Of a stretch of DNA of 64,000 nucleotides, positions 41,024 to 50,466 are shown one piece after another (the first letter of the stretch is position 1; every line of letters starts with the position of its first letter). Under the pieces are notes generated by a model that searched no databases, had not been told where the DNA came from, and saw only the letters and a list, made by a program, of their open reading frames with translations. This stretch comes from Pedobacter cryoconitis. Lineage in GTDB: Bacteria; Bacteroidota; Bacteroidia; Sphingobacteriales; Sphingobacteriaceae. The stretch spans positions 62,001-126,000 of the forward strand of contig NZ_JACHCE010000013.1 in the NCBI RefSeq assembly GCF_014200605.1, written 5' to 3'. Made by a program: the position numbers and the translations under genes.

Positions 41024-43462
41024 ATGAGGAACAAATTCAAAGCATTCATTTGCGTCATTATACCAGTACTGTTAGCTTTTGTCTTAAATACCAAATTTGG
41101 CAGTCTTCCGCCTCTTTTGAAATTCCTTAATCCTTTTACCGGTTTTTGGCAAAATGCCGAGAAAATGAGTATCTCAAAACAAAGCACATTGCAACTAAAA
41201 AGGACTAAAGAATCTGTAGATGTAGTTTTCGATGACCGAATGATCCCTCATATTTTCGCAAAAAATGATCATGATGTTTATTATACACAAGGTTATATCA
41301 CAGCAATGAACCGTTTATGGCAAATGGATTTTCAAACCCGTTATGCAGCCGGCAGATTATCGGAAGTGGTAGGCTCAAAAGCAATCGAACTGGACAGATA
41401 TCAGCGTCGTATGGGTATGGTCTACGGAGCAGAGAATTCATTAAAAGGAATGATGGAAAACCCCAAATCAAAAGCAATGATTGAGGCTTATACAGCTGGT
41501 ATTAATGATTATATACATTCTCTTTCCAGTGCACAGCTTCCTCTGGAATATAAAATACTGGATTTTACCCCAGAAGACTGGACACCTGTTAAATGTGCTT
41601 TAATGCTTAAACAAATGGCAGCCGTACTAGCCATTCGTTCTGATGAGTTTTACATGAGTAATATTATGAAGAAATACGGTACAGCGGTAACTTCCGATTT
41701 ATTTCCAGATTACCCTTTCCGTGAAGATCCGATTATCCCTGTAGGAACAAAATGGGATTTTAAGCCATTATCTATTCCTAAAGCACCTGTCAACCCAGCT
41801 GAAACGGCTACAACTCAAATAAAAACCAAACCGGTAGAAGAAGGTATAGGCAGTAATAACTGGGCTTTATCCGGTGCAAAAACAGCTTCAGGTTATCCGA
41901 TTCTGGCCAATGATCCGCATTTGAATTTAACCTTGCCTTCTATCTGGTACCAGGTTCAGTTACACGCACCAGGATTAAATACTTATGGCGTATCCCTTCC
42001 CGGCGCTCCGGGCATCATTATTGGCTACAACAAAGACATTGCATGGGGAGTAACCAATGTTGCAGCAGATGTACTTGATTTTTTTCAGATCACCTTTAAA
42101 GATGATTCCCACAGACAATACAAATACAACAATCAGTGGAAAAACACCACCATGAGATTGGAAACCATCAAAATCAGGAATGCAAAAAGCGAGATAGATA
42201 CCGTTTTCTACACTCATCACGGCCCGGTAGTTTATACAAAGAAGCCCGATAAATTCAAAATGGCCGACTATGTTCCTACAGGAAATGCAATGCGCTGGAT
42301 AGCTCATGATAAATCAAATGAAATTATGACTTTCTATGAGTTGAACCGGGGTAAAAACTATAACGATTATAGAAAAGCATTAAGATACTTTGACTCCCCT
42401 GCTCAGAACTTCATCTTTGCTTCATCGGCTAATGATATTGCCATTACCGCTAATGGAAAATTCCCATTGAAATGGAAAGACCAGGGTAAATTTATTCTCG
42501 ACGGATCTGATCCTGCAAACGACTGGCAGGGATGGATACCCAATGCGCAAAATCCTACAGTTAAAAATCCTCCCAGAAATTTTGTCAGTTCTGCAAACCA
42601 ATCCTCTACTGATCCCTCCTATCCATACTATATCAATTGGGAATTTAGCCCATACGAAAGAGGCAAGCGAATTAATGACATGCTAAAAGTTATGAATAAG
42701 GCTACTGTCGACAGTATCAGGATTATGCAGAGCGATAGTTACAGTATTCTTGCTCAAAACCTGCTCCCTGCTTTATTATCAAAAATAGACGCCTCAAAAT
42801 TAAATGCAACGCAAAAAGAAGCATTAAGCATAACTGCAAAATGGAATAAATTCTACACTGCTAAAGCTGTGGCCGGAAGTATCTTTGATTTATGGACAAC
42901 CCGCTTGTTTGATGATATCTGGGCAGATGATTTTACCTTCGCCTCTGTACCTATGCGTTACCCCTCAAAAGACCGTACAACAGAACTCATTTTAAAAGAT
43001 CCTAACTCAAAATGGTTCGATAATGTGAATACACCACAAAAAGAAACCCTGAATGATCTGGTTAACGAAGCTTTTAAATATGCTTGTGATAGTCTGGAGC
43101 GGAAATACGGACCTATTGGCAAGAACTGGCAGTGGGCAAACGTCAAAAAAACCAATATCCCGCATCTTGCAAAAATACCTGGCATGGGCTCTGAAGTCTT
43201 AATGATCGGTGGAGCGAAAAGTACGATCAATGCTTTGAGTGAAAGCAATGGACCTTCCTGGAGAATGGTCGTTGAATTAGGCAAAACACCTAAAGGCCAC
43301 GGTGTATATCCTGGCGGACAATCTGGTAATCCAGGAAGCTTCTTCTATGACGACATGCTGACCACCTGGGCAGACGGCAAATTATATGACCTTTACCTCA
43401 TGAATTCTGTGGATGACAAACAAGGAAAAGTTCTTTCTCATTTAAAAATTTCTAAAAAATAG
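41024..43462 (+). CDS. Penicillin acylase family protein (Ntn hydrolase)
   Basis: The 812-residue precursor has an N-terminal membrane or signal segment (FKAFICVIIPVLLAFVL), an alpha chain with PHIFAKNDHDVYYTQGYITAMNRLWQMD, and the self-cleavage point before S277 in EGIGSNNWALSG, the new beta-chain N-terminal nucleophile. Further marks are YPILANDPHL and the late GGQSGNPGS segment. The family hydrolyses amide links in acylated lactams, N-acyl-homoserine lactones or peptides in the periplasm; which of these is not deducible here. A small membrane protein gene follows after 3 bp. Confidence 0.93.
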   Translation: MRNKFKAFICVIIPVLLAFVLNTKFGSLPPLLKFLNPFTGFWQNAEKMSISKQSTLQLKRTKESVDVVFDDRMIPHIFAKNDHDVYYTQGYITAMNRLWQMDFQTRYAAGRLSEVVGSKAIELDRYQRRMGMVYGAENSLKGMMENPKSKAMIEAYTAGINDYIHSLSSAQLPLEYKILDFTPEDWTPVKCALMLKQMAAVLAIRSDEFYMSNIMKKYGTAVTSDLFPDYPFREDPIIPVGTKWDFKPLSIPKAPVNPAETATTQIKTKPVEEGIGSNNWALSGAKTASGYPILANDPHLNLTLPSIWYQVQLHAPGLNTYGVSLPGAPGIIIGYNKDIAWGVTNVAADVLDFFQITFKDDSHRQYKYNNQWKNTTMRLETIKIRNAKSEIDTVFYTHHGPVVYTKKPDKFKMADYVPTGNAMRWIAHDKSNEIMTFYELNRGKNYNDYRKALRYFDSPAQNFIFASSANDIAITANGKFPLKWKDQGKFILDGSDPANDWQGWIPNAQNPTVKNPPRNFVSSANQSSTDPSYPYYINWEFSPYERGKRINDMLKVMNKATVDSIRIMQSDSYSILAQNLLPALLSKIDASKLNATQKEALSITAKWNKFYTAKAVAGSIFDLWTTRLFDDIWADDFTFASVPMRYPSKDRTTELILKDPNSKWFDNVNTPQKETLNDLVNEAFKYACDSLERKYGPIGKNWQWANVKKTNIPHLAKIPGMGSEVLMIGGAKSTINALSESNGPSWRMVVELGKTPKGHGVYPGGQSGNPGSFFYDDMLTTWADGKLYDLYLMNSVDDKQGKVLSHLKISKK

Positions 43463-43465
43463 CAC

Positions 43466-43816
43466 ATGGTCTTTCTCGTTATACTTATCGCTTCTTTTCT
43501 ATTACAAATGATTTTGCCCTGGTGGATCATTGTCATCATTTCATTCGTTACCTGCGGATTAATTGGTAAAACTGCAAAACTATCCTTATGGCAACCATTT
43601 TTTGCTATTCTCTTATTATGGACAGGTGTGGCCCTGTACAAGAGCCTCCCTAACCACAATCTGCTGAGTTCCCGTGTTGCCGAAATGTTCGGTCTGCATG
43701 CCTGGTGGTTGATCCTGGTAGTTTCTGTACTCTTAGGTGGATTTGTAGCAGCAGTAAGCGGTTATTGTGGTTATCAGTTCAGAAAAGCTGTATTGATAAA
43801 AAAAACAAACCCATAA
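43466..43816 (+). CDS. Small integral membrane protein
   Basis: A 116-residue protein with three or four membrane segments (residues about 2-30, 42-62, 80-105) and a basic tail RKAVLIKKTNP. I do not recognise the family. The ATG lies 3 bp after the penicillin acylase stop, so they are probably one operon; its job may relate to that enzyme. Confidence 0.7.
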   Translation: MVFLVILIASFLLQMILPWWIIVIISFVTCGLIGKTAKLSLWQPFFAILLLWTGVALYKSLPNHNLLSSRVAEMFGLHAWWLILVVSVLLGGFVAAVSGYCGYQFRKAVLIKKTNP

Positions 43817-43858
43817 AATTAAGGAGCCGTTAAAAATTCATCTAATGATCTGTTTGTG

Positions 43859-43866
43859 TATTTTTG
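43859..43866 (+). promoter_or_regulatory. Promoter of LuxE-like gene, -7 element
   Basis: TATTTTTG matches TAnnTTTG and ends 4 nt before the GTG at 43871. A GTG at 43856 would be upstream of the promoter element and is therefore rejected as start. Confidence 0.55.
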
Positions 43867-43870
43867 CAAC

Positions 43871-44854
43871 GTGAAAACTTTAATTCCTCAAATATTTTCT
43901 ATCCGCGATGATGAACAATTTAATGAAGCCGCACTGGCTATCTTTAAATATCAGGCAGAATTTTGTGTTCCTTATCACCAGTTTATAACCAACCTGAATA
44001 TTAAGGCAGATCAGATAACCCGCGTTGCTGATATACCTTACCTGCCAATCAGCTTTTTCAAAAGCCACACTGTGGTTAGCAATACTGAAAAGGAAGAGAT
44101 CATTTTCAGTAGCTCAGGTACCACAGGCCAAATTCAAAGCAAACATTTTGTCACTGACCTCAAGGTTTACGAAGACAGCTTCAATAAAGCCTTTGAACAG
44201 TTTTATGGTAAGATAGAAGATACTTGTCTGCTTGCTTTACTGCCCTCCTATCTTGAAAGAGACGGTTCTTCGCTGATTTATATGATTGATGCCTTACTTA
44301 ATCAGAGTAAACATCCTGACAGCGGCTATTTTCTGCATAACCATGAAGAGCTTTTCAATAAATTAAATACTTTAAAAGCGGCTGGTCAGAAAACCATTTT
44401 AATCGGTGTAACCTATGCTTTACTTGATTTTCTGGAACTTTACCAGGTAAACTTTCCTGAATTAACCGTAATGGAAACAGGCGGTATGAAAGGAAAAAGA
44501 AAAGAAATGGTCCGCGAAGAATTACATGAAATACTAACCAGCGGATTTGGTGTGGATGCTATTCATAGTGAATACGGAATGACCGAGTTGCTATCCCAGG
44601 CTTACTCTTCAGGAAATGGTGTTTTTGATTGCCCTAACTGGATGAAGATTGTGTTAAGGGATACAAATGATCCCCTAACACTTCTCAATTCTAATCAGAC
44701 AGGAGGAATAAATATCATTGATCTGGCAAATATCAACTCCTGTTCGTTTATCGCTACTCAGGATCTGGGCCGTTTACTGCCTGGCGGTTCCTTTGAAGTA
44801 CTGGGCCGTTTTGACAATGCAGACATCAGAGGCTGTAACCTATTGGTTCAGTAA
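43871..44854 (+). CDS. LuxE-like acyl-protein synthetase/transferase
   Basis: The 327-residue protein (GTG start, VKTLIPQIFSIRDDEQF) belongs to the adenylate-forming LuxE/PaaK group: ADIPYLPISFFKSHTVV, the nucleotide loop EEIIFSSSGTTGQ, LLPSYLERDGSSLIYM, GVTYALLDF and the late HSEYGMTELLSQAY motif. LuxE activates fatty acids in luminescent bacteria, but no lux genes are present; Bacteroidota carry orphan copies that may act in surface polysaccharide or aryl-acid chemistry. It converges on tyrS with a 1-bp gap. The start is set by the -7 element. Confidence 0.85.
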   Translation: MKTLIPQIFSIRDDEQFNEAALAIFKYQAEFCVPYHQFITNLNIKADQITRVADIPYLPISFFKSHTVVSNTEKEEIIFSSSGTTGQIQSKHFVTDLKVYEDSFNKAFEQFYGKIEDTCLLALLPSYLERDGSSLIYMIDALLNQSKHPDSGYFLHNHEELFNKLNTLKAAGQKTILIGVTYALLDFLELYQVNFPELTVMETGGMKGKRKEMVREELHEILTSGFGVDAIHSEYGMTELLSQAYSSGNGVFDCPNWMKIVLRDTNDPLTLLNSNQTGGINIIDLANINSCSFIATQDLGRLLPGGSFEVLGRFDNADIRGCNLLVQ

Positions 44855-44855
44855 A

Positions 44856-46142
44856 CTACGCTGCGATTAGCAGGAAGTAGTTCTTTTTACCTTTCTGAAC
44901 GATTATATATTGATCATTAATCAGGTTGCTGGCAGTATAACTGGCAGTAACCTCTGCAACTTTTTCTTTATTAATACTCAGTCCGCCACCTTGTATTGTT
45001 TTCTTCACTTCACCTTTTGAAGGGAACACATTAGTTTTTTCGGCTAATAAAGTCGCTACATCAATTCCAGCGTTCAATTCTTCACGGTTGATTGTAAACT
45101 GAGGCACACCTTCAAATATCTCCAGGATATGAGCCGGGCTCAAACTCTCCAGGAATGATAAAGAACCATTACCAAATAAGAATTCCGAAGTCTTCAATGC
45201 AGTTTCCAGCGCAGCCTCAGAGTGTGTTCTTACGGTAATATCAGTAGCAAGAGCTTTCTGTAGAATCCTTAAATGTGGTGCTGCATCATGTTCTGCTTCC
45301 AGTTTCTCTAATTCCGGTTGCGTAAGTAAAGTAAAAATGCGTATCCATGCTCTGGCATCCGAATCCGTAGCATTCAGCCAGAACTGGTAATATTTATAAG
45401 GAGAAGTTTTTTCAGGATCTAACCAGATTGCACCGCTTTCAGTTTTTCCGAATTTAGTACCGTCTGTTTTTTTAATCAGCTGCGTAGTTAACCCATAGGC
45501 AGTGCCTCTGTCTTTTCTTCTGATAAATTCTGTTCCGGTTACAATATTTCCCCATTGATCAGAACCACCCATTTGAATGGTACAGTTCATATTTTTCCAT
45601 AAATAATAAAAATCATATCCCTGGATCAATTGGTAACTGAACTCCGTAAAAGACATCCCGGTATCACCTTCCAGACGTTTTTTAACGCTGTCTTTGGCCA
45701 TCATATAGTTCACAGTGATATGTTTTCCTACATCTCTGATAAAGTTCAGGAAACTGAAGCCTTTAAACCAATCTGCATTATTTACCATTACAGCACCATT
45801 ACCTTCCGCACTGAAATCTAAAAATTGATTCAACTGTTTTTTGATACCATCCAGGTTATGAGCCAGTGCTTCTTCAGTCAGTAAATTTCTTTCCTCAGAT
45901 TTTCCGGACGGATCACCAACCATACCAGTAGCACCACCAACAAGTGCATAAGGCTTGTGCCCGGCACGCTGAAAGTGAATTAACGTCATTATCTGTGTCA
46001 GGTGACCAACATGTAAAGAGTCTGCTGTAGGATCAAAACCTATATACCCTGAGCACATGCCTTCATTTAATTTATCTTCTGCATTGGGCATGATATCGTG
46101 TAACATGCCTCTCCATCTTAATTCATCAACAAAATTGGTCAT
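44856..46142 (-). CDS. tyrS: Tyrosyl-tRNA synthetase
   Basis: The 428-residue class I enzyme has the HIGH-type motif HVGHL (about residue 42), the tyrosine pocket QGYDFYYLW and GGSDQWGNI, the KMSKS-type motif KFGKTES (about residue 228) and a C-terminal S4 RNA-binding domain (about 350-428, VKKTIQGGGLSINKEKV). It charges tRNA-Tyr. Its promoter has a clear -7 element 16 nt upstream of the start. No T-box leader was seen. Confidence 0.97.
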   Translation of the reverse strand: MTNFVDELRWRGMLHDIMPNAEDKLNEGMCSGYIGFDPTADSLHVGHLTQIMTLIHFQRAGHKPYALVGGATGMVGDPSGKSEERNLLTEEALAHNLDGIKKQLNQFLDFSAEGNGAVMVNNADWFKGFSFLNFIRDVGKHITVNYMMAKDSVKKRLEGDTGMSFTEFSYQLIQGYDFYYLWKNMNCTIQMGGSDQWGNIVTGTEFIRRKDRGTAYGLTTQLIKKTDGTKFGKTESGAIWLDPEKTSPYKYYQFWLNATDSDARAWIRIFTLLTQPELEKLEAEHDAAPHLRILQKALATDITVRTHSEAALETALKTSEFLFGNGSLSFLESLSPAHILEIFEGVPQFTINREELNAGIDVATLLAEKTNVFPSKGEVKKTIQGGGLSINKEKVAEVTASYTASNLINDQYIIVQKGKKNYFLLIAA

Positions 46143-46158
46143 CGCTTTATAATTTCGC

Positions 46159-46166
46159 CAAAGATA
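46159..46166 (-). promoter_or_regulatory. tyrS promoter, -7 element
   Basis: TATCTTTG on the minus strand, exact TAnnTTTG, 16 nt before the tyrS ATG. Confidence 0.6.
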
Positions 46167-46298
46167 AGAAACCGTTTGTTTAAATTTAGATTTGAATAAA
46201 AGATCATCTTGGACAGATTCTTGTCAGGTTTTAATTATTATAGGCTATTTTGGCCATTTATCAGAATGCCCCGTTAAAAAAACTCTATTTTTAAAGCA

Positions 46299-46988
46299 AT
46301 GAACTTTCTTTCGCATTTTTATTTCGAACGGCAAAACCCCAATGATTACATGGTGATGGGAGTTGTTTTGCCAGACCTGATTAAAAATGCAGATAAAGAC
46401 TGGAACCTCAACCCGCAAAAAGATGAATACCTTTTTAGGGATGTACCCGATTATGCAGCGCTTTTAAGCGGATGGAAAAGACATCTTGAAGTAGACCGGA
46501 TATTTCATTCCTCAGCATTCTTTAAAGAACAAACCGCCCTGCTTAAACAATTAATTTTGCCTGCTTTACAAACCGGGCCGGTAAAACCTTTCTTTTTAGC
46601 TCATATCGGGCTGGAGCTGCTATTAGATCATTTACTCTTAACTCAAAATAAGGTAGATACAGCTCATTTTTACAAACAGCTAAAAAGTGCCCATACTGAA
46701 TCCCTGACTGGATTTTTAAAATATGCAGGTTTACCTGATCAGGGAAGATTTGATGATTTCCTGAGTAAATTCATCGCTAACGAATACTTGTTCAGCTATG
46801 AGAAAATTGAAAATATTACTTATGCCTTAAACCGTATATGTATGCGTTTATGGCTTAATCCATTTACAAATTCACAATTAGATAAGCTCACACTGCAGCT
46901 CGGAGAATTCAAACAGCAGCTGAATAAGCAGGGTTACCTGAGCATATTTAAGCAGATAGAAGAAGAATTGGATAAACAGTCCTTTTAG
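46299..46988 (+). CDS. ACP phosphodiesterase-like (DUF479) protein
   Basis: The 229-residue protein begins MNFLSHFYFERQNPNDYMVMGVVLPDLIKN, like the MNFLAH...GNLLADF start of AcpH, and has GWKRHLEVDRIFHSSAFF and the HIGLELLLDHLLL segment with metal-site-like His and Asp. AcpH removes the phosphopantetheine arm of acyl carrier protein. This protein is longer and divergent, so activity on ACP is uncertain; it is best seen as an HD-like metal enzyme of that group. Single gene between tyrS and ligA. Confidence 0.65.
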   Translation: MNFLSHFYFERQNPNDYMVMGVVLPDLIKNADKDWNLNPQKDEYLFRDVPDYAALLSGWKRHLEVDRIFHSSAFFKEQTALLKQLILPALQTGPVKPFFLAHIGLELLLDHLLLTQNKVDTAHFYKQLKSAHTESLTGFLKYAGLPDQGRFDDFLSKFIANEYLFSYEKIENITYALNRICMRLWLNPFTNSQLDKLTLQLGEFKQQLNKQGYLSIFKQIEEELDKQSF

Positions 46989-47045
46989 CGAAAAAAAAAC
47001 ATCAAAATCAAACCAGCAAATCAGCCTATTTAGTACCTTCGCCTT

Positions 47046-49064
47046 ATGTCGCAATCCACTATAAAAGACACTATGGACGCCTTGGTTAATGAACTTAACC
47101 AACACAGTTATAATTATTATGTACTGGCAATGCCTACCATTGCCGATTATGAGTTTGACAAGAAACTGGAAGAACTTGGACAACTGGAAAAAGAACATCC
47201 GGAATTTGCCGATCCTGATTCGCCTACCTTAAAAGTTGGCGGTGATATCACTAAAAACTTCGTTACTGTAAAGCACAGATGGCCTATGCTATCCCTGGGC
47301 AACACCTATAACGAACAGGATCTGCGCGACTTTGATGAACGGATCAAAAAATCAATTGGTGATAATTTCGAATATGTTTGCGAATTAAAGTTCGACGGAC
47401 TTTCTATTAGCCTGACTTACCAGGATAACCAGTTGCTTAGGGCCGTTACCCGTGGTGACGGGACTAAAGGCGATGACGTCACTGCCAATGTAAAAACAAT
47501 CAGTAATATTCCCCATCATTTAAAAAAGGCAGATACACCTGCATTATTTGAAATCAGGGGAGAAATATTAATGCATAGTGCTGCTTTTGAAAGACTGAAC
47601 AAAGAAAGAGAAGAACTCGGAGAAGTACCTTATGCAAATCCACGAAACTTTGCTTCCGGTACTATAAAAATGCAGGACCCTAAAGAAGTAGCAAAAAGGC
47701 CACTGGATGCTTTCTTTTATTCGCTTCACACCGAAAAAGAGCATTTCAAAACTCACTATGAAAGTCTGCAGGCCCTTAATAAATGGGGTTTCCATGTTTC
47801 TGAACATACCAGGCTAAGCAGTAATATTGACCAGGTTCTGGAATTTATCCATTACTGGGAAAATGAACGGTTTAAACTCAGCTACGATATCGACGGGATC
47901 GTAATTAAAGTAAACAGTTTCACGCAGCAGCAGGAATTGGGCTTTACTGCCAAGTCTCCACGCTGGGCAATTTCCTATAAATACAAAGCACAGGAAGTAG
48001 AAACCATTCTCGAAAGTGTAAGTTACCAGGTTGGACGTACTGGCGCAGTTACTCCCGTGGCCAATTTAAAACCTGTATTGCTTGCCGGGACTACAGTTAA
48101 GCGTGCTACCCTGCATAATGCCAATGAGATTGAAAGACTGGACCTCCATGTTGGAGACAGTGTTTTTGTAGAAAAAGGCGGTGAAATCATCCCTAAGATT
48201 ATTGAAGTAAATCTGGAGAAAAGAAAAGAAGGTGCACAAAGGGTGATTTATCCTTCCAACTGTCCTGAATGTGGTACTGAATTAGTCCGTAAAGAAGGCG
48301 AAGTGGCATTTTATTGTCTGAATGATGAAGGCTGCCGGCCTCAGATCGTTGGTAAAATACAGCATTTTATCTCCAGAAAAGCAATGAATATTGATGGACT
48401 GGGTGATGAAACCATAGAATCTTTTTATCAGAAAGGCTTATTAGGCCATATCAGTGATTTATATACTTTAAAAGACAGGGCAGACCAGCTTAAGAACATA
48501 GAAAGGTTTGGAGAGCGTTCTATAGAGAATATGCTAAAGGGTATCGAACTATCGAAACAAATGCCTTTTGAAAAAGTACTTTTTGGTTTGGGAATCAGAT
48601 ATGTAGGAGAAACTGTAGCCAGAAAGCTGGCTGTTGGGACCGGTCATATTGACCGTTTAATTGCTGCTACACACGAAGAACTAACGGCAATAGATGAAAT
48701 TGGAGGACGTATTGCAGAAAGTATTATCGAATATTTCAGCAAAGAAGCACATATTGAGCAAATTAACTTACTGAAATCCTATGGTTTACAATTTGAAGCT
48801 ATCCATACAGTGATTACACTGGATAGTGACAGATTAACTGGAAAAACATTCGTAATTTCGGGAGTTTTTGAACAATACAGCAGAGAAGAGCTGAAAGATA
48901 TGATTGAAAGTAATGGCGGGAAGATATTAAGCAGTATTTCCGCTAAATTGAATTATCTGCTTGCAGGTGATAATATGGGCCCATCAAAATTAGAGAAAGC
49001 CCAAAAACTGAACGTTCCCCTGATTTCGGAGAACGACTTATTAGAGATGTTGAATAAAGATTAA
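47046..49064 (+). CDS. ligA: NAD-dependent DNA ligase
   Basis: The 672-residue enzyme has the Ia domain (HSYNYYVL...DYEFDKKLEEL), adenylated lysine K115 in ELKFDG, the OB fold, a four-Cys zinc site (CPECG...YCLNDEGC), helix-hairpin-helix repeats and a C-terminal BRCT domain (about 595-672, LTGKTFVISGVFEQYSRE). It seals nicks in replication and repair using NAD. A TACCTTCG sequence at 47034-47041, one base from the -7 consensus, ends 4 nt before the ATG. dapA starts 4 nt after the stop, so the two are likely co-transcribed. Confidence 0.97.
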   Translation: MSQSTIKDTMDALVNELNQHSYNYYVLAMPTIADYEFDKKLEELGQLEKEHPEFADPDSPTLKVGGDITKNFVTVKHRWPMLSLGNTYNEQDLRDFDERIKKSIGDNFEYVCELKFDGLSISLTYQDNQLLRAVTRGDGTKGDDVTANVKTISNIPHHLKKADTPALFEIRGEILMHSAAFERLNKEREELGEVPYANPRNFASGTIKMQDPKEVAKRPLDAFFYSLHTEKEHFKTHYESLQALNKWGFHVSEHTRLSSNIDQVLEFIHYWENERFKLSYDIDGIVIKVNSFTQQQELGFTAKSPRWAISYKYKAQEVETILESVSYQVGRTGAVTPVANLKPVLLAGTTVKRATLHNANEIERLDLHVGDSVFVEKGGEIIPKIIEVNLEKRKEGAQRVIYPSNCPECGTELVRKEGEVAFYCLNDEGCRPQIVGKIQHFISRKAMNIDGLGDETIESFYQKGLLGHISDLYTLKDRADQLKNIERFGERSIENMLKGIELSKQMPFEKVLFGLGIRYVGETVARKLAVGTGHIDRLIAATHEELTAIDEIGGRIAESIIEYFSKEAHIEQINLLKSYGLQFEAIHTVITLDSDRLTGKTFVISGVFEQYSREELKDMIESNGGKILSSISAKLNYLLAGDNMGPSKLEKAQKLNVPLISENDLLEMLNKD

Positions 49065-49068
49065 AAAA

Positions 49069-49953
49069 ATGAACAAATTTCATGGAACAGGTGTAGCCCT
49101 TGTTACGCCATTTAATGCAGACGGATCAGTAGATTTCGACGGTTTAAAAAAACTGATCAACTACCAGATCGATGGAAAGGTAGAATACCTGGTATCATTA
49201 GGTACTACAGGTGAAACAGCAACACTCAATAAGGACGAAAAGAAGAAGATCTGGGCATTTACAGCAGAAATAAATAATGGCAGATTGCCACTTATCGCTG
49301 GTATAGGTGGTAACAATACAGCCGAAGTTGTTCAGGAAATCAAAGATTTTGACGGCAGCTTAGGTTATGACGCCATACTTTCAGCAAGCCCATATTACAA
49401 TAAACCTACACAAGAAGGAATCTATCAGCACTATAAAGCCATCAGTGAAGCAACAGACTTAGCTGTATTGCTTTATAACGTTCCGGGCCGTACAGCAAGT
49501 AATGTGAGCGCAGAAACAACCTGCCGTTTAGCAACAGACTGCAAAAACATTATCGGAACAAAAGAAGCTTCAGGTAATTTTGATCAGTTCAACCAGATTA
49601 TGAGAGACAAACCAGCTGACTTCATGCTGATCTCTGGTGATGATCCTGTTGCATTGCCAATGATTGCCTTAGGCGCTGTTGGTGTAATTTCTGTAGTTGG
49701 AAATGCAATTCCCCTATCGTTCTCAGAAATGATCAGATTATGTCTTAAAGGTGATTTTAAAGCTGCTCAGGCAATGCATTTGAAAATGGTTGAATTCACC
49801 CGCTTAGTCTTTGAAGAAGGCAATCCGGCAGGAATTAAAGCTGCATTGAAATATTTCAATGTTTGTGGTGACCAGGTTCGTTTACCATTAGTACCAGCAT
49901 CAGGACGCCTTGCACAACTGATCAGTACGCAAATCAAACAGATCAGTATCTAA
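49069..49953 (+). CDS. dapA: 4-hydroxy-tetrahydrodipicolinate synthase
   Basis: The 294-residue TIM-barrel aldolase condenses pyruvate with aspartate semialdehyde, the first step to diaminopimelate and lysine. Visible marks: LGTTGETATL (residues 44-53), Y136 in LLYNVPGRT, Schiff-base K165 in IIGTKEASGN. Its product pathway supplies meso-DAP, the residue MurE encoded at 62.5 kb should add to the wall. Confidence 0.96.
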   Translation: MNKFHGTGVALVTPFNADGSVDFDGLKKLINYQIDGKVEYLVSLGTTGETATLNKDEKKKIWAFTAEINNGRLPLIAGIGGNNTAEVVQEIKDFDGSLGYDAILSASPYYNKPTQEGIYQHYKAISEATDLAVLLYNVPGRTASNVSAETTCRLATDCKNIIGTKEASGNFDQFNQIMRDKPADFMLISGDDPVALPMIALGAVGVISVVGNAIPLSFSEMIRLCLKGDFKAAQAMHLKMVEFTRLVFEEGNPAGIKAALKYFNVCGDQVRLPLVPASGRLAQLISTQIKQISI

Positions 49954-49978
49954 ATAGCATTTAAAGCTATACAAAAAA

Positions 49979-49999
49979 CGCCCCGGTATTACCGGGGCG
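49979..49999 (-). terminator. Terminator of histone H1-like gene
   Basis: Stem CGCCCCGGT (49979-49987) with ACCGGGGCG (49991-49999). The six-base A run at its left is a T run on the minus strand, so it mainly stops the small gene ending at 50027; it can also end dapA weakly. Confidence 0.85.
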
Positions 50000-50026
50000 C
50001 TATAAAATTCAAAACAAGAAATTGGT

Positions 50027-50206
50027 TTAAGCCTCTTTGTTTTTGGTTTCCTGAATCTCTAAACGGATAGCCTGAGCTATGTTTTTAAGATCCTGCATTC
50101 CTTTACGGACACGAGTTCCGGCTGCACTGTTGGCTTTGTTGTAAAACTTGTCTGCATCAGCTTCTAATGTGGTAACAAGCTTTTTTAACTCCTCAAATTT
50201 TTTCAT
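50027..50206 (-). CDS. Histone H1-like (Hc1-type) small protein
   Basis: A 59-residue frame missed by length filters. It reads MKKFEELKKLVTTLEADADK, then FYNKANSAAGTRVRKGMQ and a helix with final KNKEA. The Hc1-like pattern 'KF..L..L...EADA.KFY.KAN.AAGTRVRKGMQ.LK..AQ.IR.E' occurs widely in Bacteroidota, where it is annotated as histone H1-like, without a proven DNA-packing role. It has its own terminator. Two DnaA-box matches lie 119-146 bp upstream of its start. Confidence 0.85.
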   Translation of the reverse strand: MKKFEELKKLVTTLEADADKFYNKANSAAGTRVRKGMQDLKNIAQAIRLEIQETKNKEA

Positions 50207-50324
50207 TTTCTAATTACCTTTTGGTTTATTATTAGGTTTGATTAATACTCAATTACTAATGTAGGTGGTTTATTCTAATAAATGAAAAATTACCATTACA
50301 ATTAAAAACACTAAAACCGTGTTT

Positions 50325-50352
50325 TTATCCACAAAAAGCATGGTTATTCACA
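50325..50352 (+). promoter_or_regulatory. Two DnaA-box-like sites
   Basis: TTATCCACA (50325-50333, identical to the DnaA box consensus) and TTATTCACA (50344-50352, fits TTWTNCACA) in the same orientation, 19 bp apart, upstream of the histone-like gene. Confidence 0.55.
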
Positions 50353-50414
50353 AATTTGTCAATAAAATTAAGATATATCACTGAAAAACAGATAAATACA
50401 AAATAAGCCAAATA

Positions 50415-50450
50415 AAAAACGCCCTTTACATAAAGCAAAGGGCGTTTTTT
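50415..50450 (-). terminator. Terminator of alpha-oxoamine synthase gene
   Basis: Stem AAAAACGCCCTTT (50415-50427) with its complement at 50437-50449 and A/T runs on both sides, 17 bp past the stop of the minus-strand gene at 50467. Confidence 0.9.
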
Positions 50451-50466
50451 ATTTATGGAGATCAGT

